A stretch of 64,000 nt of DNA from JASHUC01 sp963849095 (lineage in GTDB: Bacteria; Pseudomonadota; Gammaproteobacteria; Steroidobacterales; Steroidobacteraceae). Shown here one piece after another: positions 1-8,821 of this stretch; positions within the stretch are counted from its first letter, which is position 1, and each line of letters starts with the position of its first letter. The DNA is taken from assembly GCA_963849095.1 (NCBI GenBank), contig CAWKGA010000009.1, positions 62,001 to 126,000 of the forward strand, given 5' to 3'. The notes under the pieces are model-generated. The model was not told the origin of the DNA. It saw only the letters and a program-made list of their open reading frames with translations, and made no database searches. A program made the position numbers and the translations under genes.

Positions 1-2865
1 GCCGGCCGGCGCACGCACCGGATGCTGACCGGTCGAGACAACCGCCTCGACGTTTGCCGCGATGCGGCGGTCCATATCCCGCTCTGCGTCGGCGATGCGG
101 ATGAACAGCAGCCCGTGCGCGGCGAAATAGCCGGTGGACTCGTCGAGATGCGCCGTCACCGAGTCCATGGCCGTCATGCAATCGGCGAGCAGCGCGAGAT
201 CCGCACTCCTGAGTCCGAGCCCGCTGTCGAATGCCTTGCGCAGCCAGTGGTCGAGCGGCTGCGCGAGCCTCACACCGTGCCGCGCCTCCGCCATCTTCGA
301 GCTGCCCGAAAGCGTGTGGCACGCGCGGTAAACGTCCTCCCTGAGCTCATGAGGCTCGGGCTTGCCGGCCTCGCGCGCGAGATAGGCCCGCACCACTCTG
401 ATGTGCGCGGTGGCCTCGCGGGAATAGATGTCGCGCAGACCCTCGTCGGAGTCGAGCGGCGCGGCCACAGTCGGTGCGGCGGCGGCCGGCGGCGCGGCGG
501 AAGGTATCCCTGCGGCCGCCCGCGGCGGCTCCTGCCGCGCCGCAGAGGAAGGCACCGTGAGCGCCGGGGCCGGACGACTCGAAGTCTCCTCGGCGTCGCC
601 GTCCGTTGGGGCGGGCGCAGGCTCCCGTCCGGCCGCCAGGGAATGGGCACGCGTGATGATGGACGCGAAGGCGCTGCGCGGAGCCGCGCCCGTCTCCAGC
701 TGCTCGATGAGCTCCGGAAGCGCGGCGACGGCCTCGCGCAGAAGCCCGGTGATCGCCGGCGTGCGGGTCAGCGTATTGTCGAGCAACCGGTTGAGTAGAT
801 TCTCAATCGCCCAGGCGAACTCGCTGAGATCGCGGGCACCCACCATCCGGCCGCTGCCTTTCAGCGTGTGGAACGAGCGGCGCACGGTGCCGAGCGCGGC
901 GTGCTCGAGCGGGTTCTGCTCCCAGACGGGGAAGTACCGCGCGATTTTTTCGAGCTCCTCGCGAGCCTCCTCGATGAAGAGCTTGATGAGCTCCGGATCG
1001 GCATGCTCGACCAGCGCAGGGGCGTGCCGCGCGGCGAGCGTCGGCGGCATCGCGTCCTGGGCGGCCGGGCGCAGCGGCCTTGGAGCCGTCGCGGAGGAGG
1101 CAGGCCCGAGGGGGTGTGTCAGCTGTACCGTCTGTGCGAAGGCGCTCGGCTCGAGCGGCGCGACCGTCGGCACTGCCGGAGCCGGCTCGGCGTCGAGCGC
1201 CAGCAAGCAGGCCTGGGCGTTGTCGAGCATGTACCAGGGGTCGCTGCGTCCCGCCTGCAGCGTCTCCATGTAGTACTCGAGGCTCACGATGGCGTCGGCC
1301 AGCCGATCGAGCCCCTCGGAGGAGAGCGCCCCGCCGCCCGGCTGCATCACCGGCTTCAGCCGCTTGTGAATGGCCTCAACGAGCTCCACAGCGCGCGTCT
1401 TGCCCAGCATGAGCAGGCCTGCTTTGAGGCCGCGGAGGAGCTCGTGCCAGCCGTCGAGGCCGGCGGCATCGAGTGTGCCGCCGACATTCTGGCTCACGGA
1501 CTCCTTCAGGCGCGCGAGGTTGAGGATGCACTCGCGCAGGACGGCGGACTGCACCTCGCGAAAGTCGGCGTCGGGGTCGTCCCGGGATGCCGCCTCGCGC
1601 GGCAGGATCATGCCGACCAGGCGCCCGTCGAGACGATCCTCCACGCCGATCAGCGTCGCGGCGATCTCGACGAGCGTCGCCTCGTCCGGCTGGAGCCTTC
1701 CGGCGACGATGCTCTCCAGGCGCTCCGTCTCGCCCTGCACACTCGCGCGCAGTTCTCCGAGACCGAGCACTCCGAGGGTATCGCCGATCTTGCGCAGCAG
1801 CTGCACCTGAGGGCCGAGATCCTCGAGCTGGCCTGCTCCCCGGCGCACGAAGATGTCGAGCACGTCCTTCACCTTCGCCAGGTCCTCGCGGATGGCGGCG
1901 GCGACGGTCTGCATGAGCTTGACGCTCGGGGCGGAAAGGCTCTCGCGCTCCTGCTCGACGGACTCGTCCACCGGCAGCAGCTCCGACAGGCGGAACGATG
2001 CGCGGACCGCCGTGATCCTCGGCCCGGCGACGGAGGACCGCCCGACGTAATAAAGTAGATTGTTGAGCAGCTCGATCGGCGGCGACTGGGAGTAGCGCGC
2101 CTCGCCCTGCTCGTAGAGCCGCTTGATCTCGCGGTCCGAGAGGCCGAGCAGCCGCTTCACCGACACGCCACCTTCGAGACCTCGCTCACGCAGCCCCTCG
2201 AGCACGGCGCCGACCACCCACCAGAGCTGGAAGACGGGCTGGCGCGTCGCGACCTGCTCGAGCTGCTGCGCCACGGAGGTGAGGATCTCGAGATTCGCAT
2301 CGAGCCGCTCGCCGCGGATCCATCCGACAAGCCCCACCTGGAAGCGGGCGCGCAGGCGGCGCGCCGCCTGCTCGACCGTGAGCTGAGGCTCTCCGGGCGT
2401 CGCCGCGGCGGGCTGCGCCTGCCGGTCCGACTTGAGATTGAGCAGGAGGAGCGTCCCCTCCGAGAGCAGCGCGCTGCCGCGCACGGCCCGCAGGTCGTTG
2501 AGGAGGGGCAGCAGCACCAGCGCGAGATCACGGCCGCCGGCGAGCACCCGCTCGAGGTAGCTCGGCAACTGCACCATTGCGCGCATCAGCGCATCGAGGC
2601 TCTCGGCCTGGTTCTTGCGCTCGGCGGCCGTCGCGGCGAGATAGTGCGCGACCTGCTCCATTTCCTCCGCGAGGAGCGCGGCGCCGTAGATCTCGAGCAC
2701 GCGCAGCACGCCCTGCACCTGATGGAGTTCCCGCGTGCAGCGCTCGAGCAGCGAGAGGTTCTGCGGCTGCTCCACGTAGCTCTCGAGCGCGGAGCGCGCC
2801 TCGCCCATGGCAACGTTCAGCTCGCGGCCGACAAACTCCAGAGTTTGAGAGACGACTTCGGGCAT
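1..2865 (-). CDS. chpA: ChpA/PilL-type hybrid chemotaxis histidine kinase, N-terminal part (cut by left edge)
   Basis: The frame is open from an ATG at 2865 to the window edge, giving 955 codons without a stop; the kinase, CheW-like and receiver domains expected of ChpA would lie outside. The product is the CheA-like kinase of the Pil-Chp system that phosphorylates the PilG and PilH response regulators. Two clear phosphotransfer (HPt) modules are visible: HTLKGS with His at about residue 666 and HTLSGS with His at about residue 850. An N-terminal FimL/HPt-like helical domain carries LHQVQG near residue 48, and Ala/Pro-rich linkers separate the modules. It is the last gene of the pilG-pilH-pilI-pilJ-chpA run, 26 nt after pilJ. 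A pilK (CheR-type methyltransferase) gene, which sits between pilJ and chpA in Pseudomonas, is missing here. Confidence 0.9.
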   Translation of the reverse strand, partial: MPEVVSQTLEFVGRELNVAMGEARSALESYVEQPQNLSLLERCTRELHQVQGVLRVLEIYGAALLAEEMEQVAHYLAATAAERKNQAESLDALMRAMVQLPSYLERVLAGGRDLALVLLPLLNDLRAVRGSALLSEGTLLLLNLKSDRQAQPAAATPGEPQLTVEQAARRLRARFQVGLVGWIRGERLDANLEILTSVAQQLEQVATRQPVFQLWWVVGAVLEGLRERGLEGGVSVKRLLGLSDREIKRLYEQGEARYSQSPPIELLNNLLYYVGRSSVAGPRITAVRASFRLSELLPVDESVEQERESLSAPSVKLMQTVAAAIREDLAKVKDVLDIFVRRGAGQLEDLGPQVQLLRKIGDTLGVLGLGELRASVQGETERLESIVAGRLQPDEATLVEIAATLIGVEDRLDGRLVGMILPREAASRDDPDADFREVQSAVLRECILNLARLKESVSQNVGGTLDAAGLDGWHELLRGLKAGLLMLGKTRAVELVEAIHKRLKPVMQPGGGALSSEGLDRLADAIVSLEYYMETLQAGRSDPWYMLDNAQACLLALDAEPAPAVPTVAPLEPSAFAQTVQLTHPLGPASSATAPRPLRPAAQDAMPPTLAARHAPALVEHADPELIKLFIEEAREELEKIARYFPVWEQNPLEHAALGTVRRSFHTLKGSGRMVGARDLSEFAWAIENLLNRLLDNTLTRTPAITGLLREAVAALPELIEQLETGAAPRSAFASIITRAHSLAAGREPAPAPTDGDAEETSSRPAPALTVPSSAARQEPPRAAAGIPSAAPPAAAAPTVAAPLDSDEGLRDIYSREATAHIRVVRAYLAREAGKPEPHELREDVYRACHTLSGSSKMAEARHGVRLAQPLDHWLRKAFDSGLGLRSADLALLADCMTAMDSVTAHLDESTGYFAAHGLLFIRIADAERDMDRRIAANVEAVVSTGQHPVRAPAG

Positions 2866-2891
2866 GCGGCTTCAACCCCTCGCGAGGAACC

Positions 2892-4250
2892 TCATGGACT
2901 GCCGACCGCAGACACCCTTGCGGCGCCGCGAGAATCGCCCGGCCGTGCGGGGCTGCGCGGATCGTCCGGGCGCCTCGATGCGCCGGTCGCCGCCGTGGAC
3001 TCCGGGGCGCCCGGCAGGCGGAAGCCGGCCGCCGCCTTGCGCATGCCCGCCGACAGCTCGGCGAGCTTCGCGATGGCGACGGACGTGGCGCTCGTCGAAT
3101 CGGCCGTCTGGGCGCTGATCTCCTTCAGCACCTGCATGTTGCGCGCGATGTTCTGCACCGCGGAGGACTGCTGGCGCGAGCTCGCGGAGATGTTCTGCAC
3201 GAGGCTCGCGATCTGATTGGATACCTGCTCGATCTCCTCGAGCGCGGCGCCTGCGTTCTCCGCGAGCAACGCCCCTCCCACGACGTCGGTCGTGCTGCGC
3301 TCCATCGACACCACGGCCTCGTTCGTGTCGGTTTGAATCGTGCGCACCAGCACCTCGATCTGCTTGGTGGCGTTCGCGGCGCGCTCCGCGAGGCGCTGCA
3401 CCTCGTCGGCAACGACGGCGAACCCCCTGCCGGCCTCGCCCGCCATCGAGGCCTGGATCGAGGCATTGAGCGCGAGGATGTTGGTCTGCTCGGCGATGTC
3501 GTTGATGAGCTCGACGATGTTGCCGATCTCCTGGGAGCTCTCGCCGAGGCGCTTGATGCGCTTCGAGGTCTCCTGGATGGTCTCGCGGATGGTGTTCATC
3601 CCGTCGATGGTGCGGCGCACGGCATCGCCGCCCTTGTGAGCGACATCGACCGAATGCCGCGCCACGTCTGCCGCCCGCTCGGCGTTGCCCGAAACCTCCT
3701 CGGTCGCCGCGGCAACCGTGCCGGCGGTCTCGGTGGCCGCCCCGATCTGTTTCGACTGGGCGCCGCTCGACTTGGCGAGATGCTGCGCGAGCGCCTGGGT
3801 CTGCCGCGCGGCCCCGTCGAGCTGGATGGCGGACTGATTGATGGTGGTGACCAGTCCGCGCAGCGCGTCCACGGCGTAGTTGATCGAGTCCGCGATCGCG
3901 CCGGTGATGTCCTCGGTCACGGTGGCCTGCACTGTTAGATCGCCGTCCGCGAGACTCGAGAGCTCATCGAGCAGGCGCAGGATGGCCTGCTGGTTGCGGT
4001 CGCTCTCCATGCGCTGGGCGTCCACCGCGAGCCTCTGGCGCTCCGTCGTGGTGCGCAGCTGCCGCAGGCCGAGCCACAGGACGGCCAGCACGGCGAGCGC
4101 GGCCGCAGCCAGCGCGACCGGAACCCACGCCTCCTGCATCGTTCCGAGCCGCGTCGCGTAGACGACCACGGCCGCGAGAACCAGGACCGCCGAGATGCCG
4201 ACCAGAGCATCGAGCCGATGGACGGTGTGGATCGGCTTGGGATCGGTCAT
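2892..4250 (-). CDS. pilJ: PilJ-type methyl-accepting chemotaxis protein lacking the periplasmic sensor
   Basis: This is the receptor feeding the Pil-Chp kinase. The cytoplasmic part is clearly PilJ: a HAMP-like segment with DGDLTVQATVTEDITGAIAD, then the signalling tip with LNASIQASMAGEAGRGFAVV. With the ATG at 4250 the protein has 452 residues against roughly 680 in canonical PilJ. The missing part is the periplasmic region: two hydrophobic helices (about residues 13-31 and 41-62) are joined by only about nine residues. I chose 4250 because a GAAGAG element precedes it by about 10 nt; in-frame ATGs at 4268 and 4307 are alternatives, the latter overlapping pilI. The C-terminal tail is Pro/Ala/Arg-rich. 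Loss of the pilin-sensing module should change what this receptor detects. Confidence 0.9.
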   Translation of the reverse strand: MTDPKPIHTVHRLDALVGISAVLVLAAVVVYATRLGTMQEAWVPVALAAAALAVLAVLWLGLRQLRTTTERQRLAVDAQRMESDRNQQAILRLLDELSSLADGDLTVQATVTEDITGAIADSINYAVDALRGLVTTINQSAIQLDGAARQTQALAQHLAKSSGAQSKQIGAATETAGTVAAATEEVSGNAERAADVARHSVDVAHKGGDAVRRTIDGMNTIRETIQETSKRIKRLGESSQEIGNIVELINDIAEQTNILALNASIQASMAGEAGRGFAVVADEVQRLAERAANATKQIEVLVRTIQTDTNEAVVSMERSTTDVVGGALLAENAGAALEEIEQVSNQIASLVQNISASSRQQSSAVQNIARNMQVLKEISAQTADSTSATSVAIAKLAELSAGMRKAAAGFRLPGAPESTAATGASRRPDDPRSPARPGDSRGAARVSAVGSP

Positions 4251-4293
4251 TGGGGTGCCACTCTTCATGTTCTTGAGGGTGAGCTCGCCGCCG

Positions 4294-4854
4294 TCACGCG
4301 GCGGCATCGGCGAAGGCCGGGCTCTCGAGGATGGTGCGCAGGCTCAGGACCGGCCACTGCTCATCCCCGTGCCGGAAGGCCCCGGCGAGGTACCGCTCGC
4401 ACCGCGCGACGGTCGGCGGGGCGTCCCCGGTGAACTCGCTTTCTGCGAAGCGCCGGAACCCGAGCACCTCGTCCACCAGCAAGCCTGCCGGGACCTCTCG
4501 ATGGTTCACGACGACGACCCGGGTATTGCGCGTGGCTGCAGTGACGCCGCTGCCGATGAAGTGCCGCAGGTCGATGATCGGAAGCAGCTGCCCGCGGACG
4601 TTCGCGAGCCCGCGGATCCAGGGCTTCGCCGCGGGCACTCTCGTGAGGGTCGCCGGCACGCTCAACACCTCCCGCGTCTCCTCGCGCGCGGCGAGGAACA
4701 GCTCGCCCGCCAGGCGAAGGGCGACGCCGACCCACTCGCGGCCGCCGGCGCCCTCCTGTCCCACTTGCGCGGACACGGCCCGGCCGCGTCGCTCCAGCTC
4801 TTGCAGGAGCTCGAACGGGCGGTCGCGCAGAGATTTGAGTGAGGCACCCTCCAT
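4294..4854 (-). CDS. pilI: PilI, CheW-like adaptor of the Pil-Chp system
   Basis: The 186-residue product is a single CheW domain that links the PilJ receptor to the ChpA kinase in the cytoplasm. Visible family features are the GVALRLAGELFLAA strand, the RGLANVRGQLLPIIDL core (RGxxxPVIDL-like) and the VDEVLGFRRF segment. The length matches PilI of pseudomonads (about 178 residues). It starts 10 nt after the end of pilH and is followed by pilJ after about 43 nt, so it sits mid-operon. A dedicated adaptor of this type, placed between pilH and pilJ, is the standard arrangement. Confidence 0.92.
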   Translation of the reverse strand: MEGASLKSLRDRPFELLQELERRGRAVSAQVGQEGAGGREWVGVALRLAGELFLAAREETREVLSVPATLTRVPAAKPWIRGLANVRGQLLPIIDLRHFIGSGVTAATRNTRVVVVNHREVPAGLLVDEVLGFRRFAESEFTGDAPPTVARCERYLAGAFRHGDEQWPVLSLRTILESPAFADAAA

Positions 4855-4864
4855 CGACCGGCGC

Positions 4865-5230
4865 TCAGCCCGTCAGGGTCGCCTGGGCCTTGGCCACGAG
4901 TTGATCGGGGGAGACTGGCTTCACCATGTAATCGACCGCGCCCTGGCGCAGTCCCCAGATCTTGTCGGTCTCCTGGCCCTTCGAGGTCACCATGATGATG
5001 GGAATGGTGCGCGTCTTCGGATCGTTCACCAGGGTCCGCGTCGCCTGATACCCGTTCATGCCCGGCATCACCACGTCCATGAAGATGAGATCCGGGCTCA
5101 TCTCGCGGGCGAGGCGGATGCCTTCGGCCCCATCCGCCGCCGCCGCCGTCCGGTAGCCGTGGCGCTCGAGCGCCTTGGTCATCACGTGCACCTCGGTCGG
5201 GGAGTCGTCGACGATGAGTATGAGCGGCAT
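4865..5230 (-). CDS. pilH: PilH single-domain response regulator
   Basis: The product is a 121-residue stand-alone receiver domain. The acidic pair is Asp8-Asp9, the phosphoacceptor is Asp52 in FMDVVMPGMNG, and the conserved lysine is Lys104 in MVKPVSP. In the Pil-Chp pathway PilH is the second CheY-like protein, generally linked to pilus retraction or phosphate drainage. Three in-frame ATGs lie close together (5239, 5236, 5230). The GGGAG element in the end of pilG is about 9 nt before the ATG at 5230, so I use that one. The upstream ATG at 5239 would overlap the pilG stop as ATGA, and either choice implies translational coupling. Confidence 0.93.
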   Translation of the reverse strand: MPLILIVDDSPTEVHVMTKALERHGYRTAAAADGAEGIRLAREMSPDLIFMDVVMPGMNGYQATRTLVNDPKTRTIPIIMVTSKGQETDKIWGLRQGAVDYMVKPVSPDQLVAKAQATLTG

Positions 5231-5235
5231 GGCCA

Positions 5236-5628
5236 TCATCTCCCGATATGGGTCTCGATCGCGCTCAGGAGCTCGTCTTTGGTGAACGGCTTCGTAAGAT
5301 AGTGCTCGGAGCCGACGATGCGTCCGCGCGCACGGTCGAACAGGCCGTCCTTGGACGACAGCATGATGACCGGGATCGAGCGGAAGACCTTGTTGTGCTT
5401 GATCAGCGAGCACGTCTGATAGCCGTCGAGCCGCGGCATCATGATGTCGACGAACACGATATCGGGCTGGTGGTCGGCGATCTTCGCGAGCGCATCGAAC
5501 CCGTCGATCGCCGTGTAGACCTCGCAACCCTCCTTGGCGAGCAGGGTCTCGGCCGTGCGGCGAATCGTCTTGCTGTCGTCGATGACCAGTACCTTGAGGC
5601 CCTGGAGCTTCGAATTGGCGCCGGTCAC
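5236..5628 (-). CDS. pilG: PilG single-domain response regulator
   Basis: The product is a 130-residue CheY-like receiver, first gene of the Pil-Chp operon. Residues Asp17-Asp18 form the acidic pocket, Asp61 in VFVDIMMPRLDGY is the phosphoacceptor, and Lys113 in YLTKPFTKDEL is the conserved lysine. PilG is known to stimulate pilus extension and, in Pseudomonas, to act upstream of cAMP signalling. The gene is divergent from gshB, with about 170 nt between the two starts that must contain the operon promoter. It ends within the pilH start region, consistent with coupled translation. Confidence 0.93.
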   Translation of the reverse strand: MTGANSKLQGLKVLVIDDSKTIRRTAETLLAKEGCEVYTAIDGFDALAKIADHQPDIVFVDIMMPRLDGYQTCSLIKHNKVFRSIPVIMLSSKDGLFDRARGRIVGSEHYLTKPFTKDELLSAIETHIGR

Positions 5629-5789
5629 GTTAATGGAACTCCTGCCACCGGAAAGCGTAATGGTGGCTTGTTCGAGAGGTCGTCGGTCGCGGGTTTTAAC
5701 ATATCGGCATACCCCCTGCTATGCCATGCGCGTCACGTTTTCCGCAGATAGGGGCCTGCGGCGGCCCGGCAACCGCTCCCGGACTGACA

Positions 5790-5795
5790 TAAGAT
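5790..5795 (+). promoter_or_regulatory. -10-like element TAAGAT for gshB (possible leaderless start)
   Basis: TAAGAT lies only 6 nt before the gshB ATG. If used as a -10 element, transcription would begin at or next to the ATG. No Shine-Dalgarno sequence is visible and no convincing -35 is seen. The pattern recurs in this window at yqgE, proC, the pteridine reductase gene and cca. Confidence 0.4.
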
Positions 5796-5801
5796 CCGTC
5801 C

Positions 5802-6788
5802 ATGCCAAACGACCGGTTGCGGCTGGGTGTCGTGATGGACCCCATCGCCCACATCCAGTACGCGAAGGACTCGACGCTCGCGATGCTCCTCGCCGCACAG
5901 GCCCGGGGCTTCGAGCTGCTCTACCTCGAGCAGGCGGACCTGTCGCTGCGCGACGGCAGGGCCTTCGGCCGCGCACGCCCGCTCACCGTGGCGGCCGACC
6001 CCGCGTCCTGGTTCACGCTGGGCGAGCCGCGGGCCGAGCCCCTCGGCGGCCTCGACTGCATCTTGATGCGCAAGGACCCCCCGTTCGACACCGAGTACAT
6101 CTATACCACTTACATCCTCGAGCGCGCCGAGAACCAAGGCGCGCTGGTGGTAAACCGACCGCAGGGACTGCGGGACATGAACGAGAAGGTCTACACCGCC
6201 TGGTTCCCCCAGTGCTGTGCGCCGACCCTGGTGACCCGCGACAGGGCCGACATGCACGCCTTCCTCGCGGAGCACGGCAAAGTCGTGTGCAAGCCCTTGG
6301 ACGGCATGGGCGGGCGCTCCATCTTCGTCGTCGAGCGGAACGAGAAGAACGCGAACGTCGTCTTCGAGACGCTGACCGGCGAGGGCCGGCGCTTCGCCAT
6401 TGTGCAGCGCTACATTCCGGACATCGCCGAGACGGGCGACTCTCGCGTGCTGCTCATCGACGGCGAGCCGGTGCCCTACGCCCTCGCACGCATACCGGCG
6501 GCGAATGACAACCGGGGCAACCTCGCGGCCGGAGCGCGCGGGGTCGGGCGCCCGCTCGACGACCGCGACCGCTGGCTTGCCGGCGAGATCGGGCCCTCGC
6601 TCGCCTCACGAGGGATGCTCTTCGTCGGTCTCGATGTGATCGGCGGCTACGTTACCGAGATCAACGTGACGAGCCCGACCGGCATCCGCGAGCTCGACAA
6701 GCAGTTCCACATCGACATTGGCGGCTTGCTCATCGGCGCCATCGAGCGGCGCCTGCAAGCGCGACCCGCGGCACGCGCCCGGCGCTAG
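5802..6788 (+). CDS. gshB: Glutathione synthetase
   Basis: The 328-residue product matches the bacterial ATP-grasp glutathione synthetase (about 316 residues in E. coli). It joins gamma-glutamylcysteine and glycine with ATP in the cytoplasm. Family features are LGVVMDPIAHIQYAKDST at the N terminus, the MRKDPPFDTEYIYTTY block, VCKPLDGMGGRSIF as the ATP-grasp loop, and the metal-binding end GLDVIGGYVTEINVTSPTG. The gene is divergent from the pilG operon and begins the plus-strand run gshB-tonB-yqgE-ruvX-pyrB, an order common in gammaproteobacteria. The ATG has no Shine-Dalgarno and lies directly after a -10-like TAAGAT. Confidence 0.96.
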   Translation: MPNDRLRLGVVMDPIAHIQYAKDSTLAMLLAAQARGFELLYLEQADLSLRDGRAFGRARPLTVAADPASWFTLGEPRAEPLGGLDCILMRKDPPFDTEYIYTTYILERAENQGALVVNRPQGLRDMNEKVYTAWFPQCCAPTLVTRDRADMHAFLAEHGKVVCKPLDGMGGRSIFVVERNEKNANVVFETLTGEGRRFAIVQRYIPDIAETGDSRVLLIDGEPVPYALARIPAANDNRGNLAAGARGVGRPLDDRDRWLAGEIGPSLASRGMLFVGLDVIGGYVTEINVTSPTGIRELDKQFHIDIGGLLIGAIERRLQARPAARARR

Positions 6789-6827
6789 CCGCCCGCTATA
6801 CTGCCGGCTGCTTGGCAGGTGGCATCG

Positions 6828-7727
6828 ATGGCTTCTCGAGCTCTGGCATTGCGCGAGGGGTCGGCACCCGTCCGGGACCGGCTTCTCATGACGATCTTCC
6901 TGGCGGCGGTGCTGCACGGGATCGTCATTCTTGGGATCACCTTCAGCTCGGGGGCGAAGGATGCCGGCGCCGCACCGGGGCTCGAGGTCCTTCTGGTCTC
7001 CGACGAGGTGCCCACCGCGGCACACAACGACACGGCGACCTACCTGGCCCAGCGCACGCAATTCGGCTCCGGGAATACGGCCCGCTCCGTGCCGCCGCTC
7101 AATCGCGCATCGGTGCGCTCCATCGCGGGGCACGCGGGCCTCCCGGACGGCACCAGCTTGGCGGCGACCGGCGCCGCGGGCGCGGACGACGAGCGGGTCC
7201 TCGCGACCACTGCGGCGCAGCCCGATATTCAGTACTTCAGCGATGCGGACACGGGCGAGGGCGCCGGCGAGAAGCCGCTCGCACTCCCCGACCATCCCGC
7301 CGCCGAGCTCGGGCCCGAGGATGACGCGGGTCCCGTGCAGCTGCGCGGGCCGCACCGCGACGACCTATGGGTCACCCCGGATACCCGGGAGTCGATCCTC
7401 GCCCCCTACCTGGATCACTGGCGCCGGCGCATCGAGCGCATCGGCACGCTCAACTACCCGATCGCCGCCCGGCGCGTGGGGATCGAGGCGAACCCGGTCC
7501 TGGCGGTCGAGATCCGCTCGGACGGCAAGCTCGAGGCCGCGCGGATCCAGCGCTCGAGCGGGTATCCCGATCTCGATCACGCCGCGCTCGAAATTCTCAA
7601 GCTTGCGAGCCCGTTCGATCCGTTTCCGCCGGGACTCGCTCGCGATTACCGGACGATGCGGTTCGCCTACGAATGGGATTTCGTCGGCGGCCGCGTCTCG
7701 CGCGGTTCGGTGTCGGCCGTTCCTTGA
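6828..7727 (+). CDS. TonB-family energy transducer-like protein
   Basis: The 299-residue product has one N-terminal transmembrane helix (about residues 20-40) after a short cytoplasmic stretch, a low-complexity periplasmic linker of about 170 residues, and a C-terminal TonB domain with YPIAARRVGIEANPVLAVEI and a VQRSSGYPDLDHAAL-like segment (here IQRSSGYPDLDHAAL). Proteins of this kind couple the proton motive force to outer-membrane receptors, or are TonB paralogues without a known receptor. The ATG at 6828 has AGGTGG about 8 nt upstream; a GTG at 6819 is a weaker alternative. A TATACT element lies at 6797-6802. It sits between gshB and yqgE as in xanthomonads and pseudomonads. No exbB or exbD is in the window. 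Confidence 0.85.
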   Translation: MASRALALREGSAPVRDRLLMTIFLAAVLHGIVILGITFSSGAKDAGAAPGLEVLLVSDEVPTAAHNDTATYLAQRTQFGSGNTARSVPPLNRASVRSIAGHAGLPDGTSLAATGAAGADDERVLATTAAQPDIQYFSDADTGEGAGEKPLALPDHPAAELGPEDDAGPVQLRGPHRDDLWVTPDTRESILAPYLDHWRRRIERIGTLNYPIAARRVGIEANPVLAVEIRSDGKLEAARIQRSSGYPDLDHAALEILKLASPFDPFPPGLARDYRTMRFAYEWDFVGGRVSRGSVSAVP

Positions 7728-7760
7728 GCGCGCGCGCCTGAGGGGCCATACTGGCCCTGC

Positions 7761-8333
7761 ATGAGCGCGCCGAGCCTCACGAACCATCTGCTGATCGCGA
7801 TGCCCGCGCTCTCCGATCCGAATTTCTCCCGCTCCGTGACGCTCGTGTGTGAGCACACGGCCGACAATGGCGCGCTCGGGATCGTGCTGAACAAGCCTCT
7901 GCCGATGCGCTTATCCGACGTGCTGTCGCAGATGAAGCTGCAGCCGCGCGATGAGTCGATCGCCGCCCAGCCCGTGCTGCGCGGCGGCCCGATGCTCACG
8001 GACCACGGCTTCGTCCTGCATCGCCCCGGTGGCAGCTGGGACAAGACGGTGAAGGTGTCCGAGCTGATCCAGGTCACGACCTCCACCGATGTCCTCGCGG
8101 CCATGGCGTGCGGGGAGGGGCCCACCGACGCCTTCATTGCGCTCGGGTATGCGGGGTGGGACCCGGGCCAGCTCGAGCGCGAGATCCGCGAGAACGCCTG
8201 GTTGCCCATCCCAGCGGACGAGCGGGTGGTGTTCGAGCTGCCGTACGACCACCGCTGGCAGGGCTCGTGGGAGCTCGTCGGGGTCGATACCGAGAAGATC
8301 AAGCAGATGAGCCTCGTCGCAGGCAATGCGTGA
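7761..8333 (+). CDS. yqgE: YqgE/AlgH family protein
   Basis: The 190-residue product matches the YqgE/AlgH (DUF179) family in length and sequence: SLTNHLLIAMPALSDPNFSR at the start, HTADNGALGIVLNKPL, and GYAGWDPGQLEREI near residue 130. The biochemical role is not settled; in Pseudomonas AlgH has been linked to alginate regulation, and family members almost always precede ruvX (yqgF), as here. It overlaps ruvX by 8 nt, so the two are co-translated. The start lies 8 nt after a CATACT -10-like element, with no Shine-Dalgarno close by. Confidence 0.93.
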   Translation: MSAPSLTNHLLIAMPALSDPNFSRSVTLVCEHTADNGALGIVLNKPLPMRLSDVLSQMKLQPRDESIAAQPVLRGGPMLTDHGFVLHRPGGSWDKTVKVSELIQVTTSTDVLAAMACGEGPTDAFIALGYAGWDPGQLEREIRENAWLPIPADERVVFELPYDHRWQGSWELVGVDTEKIKQMSLVAGNA

Positions 8334-8805
8334 CATCGAGCTGCAGACGCCGCAAGAGCTCACGGCCCACACGGTTCTGGCATTCGACTTTGGCTTGAGG
8401 CGCATCGGCATCGCCGTGGGCGATACGCTCACCTCCACGGCCGCGCCGCGGCCCGCTGCCGCCGTGCTCTCCGGCACGCCCGACTGGACCGCGATCGATC
8501 GCGAGGTGCGCGCGGCGCAGCCCCGGCTGCTCGTCGTCGGCGTCCCTTATAATGCGGACGGCAGTGCTGGAGCGTTGACCGGTGCCGCGCGCAGCTTCGG
8601 TGCCACGCTTCGCAAGCGCTTCGGCCTGTCCGTGGAGCACGTGGACGAACGCTGGTCGTCGCTGGAGGCAAGCGCTGCGCTCAAGCGCAACCGGGCGCAG
8701 GGCGCGCGCAGCCGACGCGTGCGGCGCGAAGATGTGGACAGCGTCGCGGCTGCCGTGATCCTCGAGCGCTGGCTCGCCGGCGAGCGGAGCGTCGAACCGT
8801 CATGA
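8326..8805 (+). CDS. ruvX: RuvX/YqgF, RNase H-fold nuclease for 16S rRNA 5'-end maturation
   Basis: The 159-residue product has the RNase H-like fold signature: FDFGLRRIGIAVG (first catalytic Asp), VVGVPYNADGSAG, VDERWSSLEA and the C-terminal DVDSVAAAVILERW with the last acidic residue. YqgF-family proteins take part in processing the 5' end of pre-16S rRNA; the older label is putative Holliday junction resolvase. An N-terminal extension of about 15 residues precedes the first strand, so a slightly later start is possible, but the overlap with yqgE supports the ATG at 8326. pyrB follows after 16 nt. Confidence 0.93.
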   Translation: MRDIELQTPQELTAHTVLAFDFGLRRIGIAVGDTLTSTAAPRPAAAVLSGTPDWTAIDREVRAAQPRLLVVGVPYNADGSAGALTGAARSFGATLRKRFGLSVEHVDERWSSLEASAALKRNRAQGARSRRVRREDVDSVAAAVILERWLAGERSVEPS

Positions 8806-8821
8806 ACTTGAGGGAGCTTGG

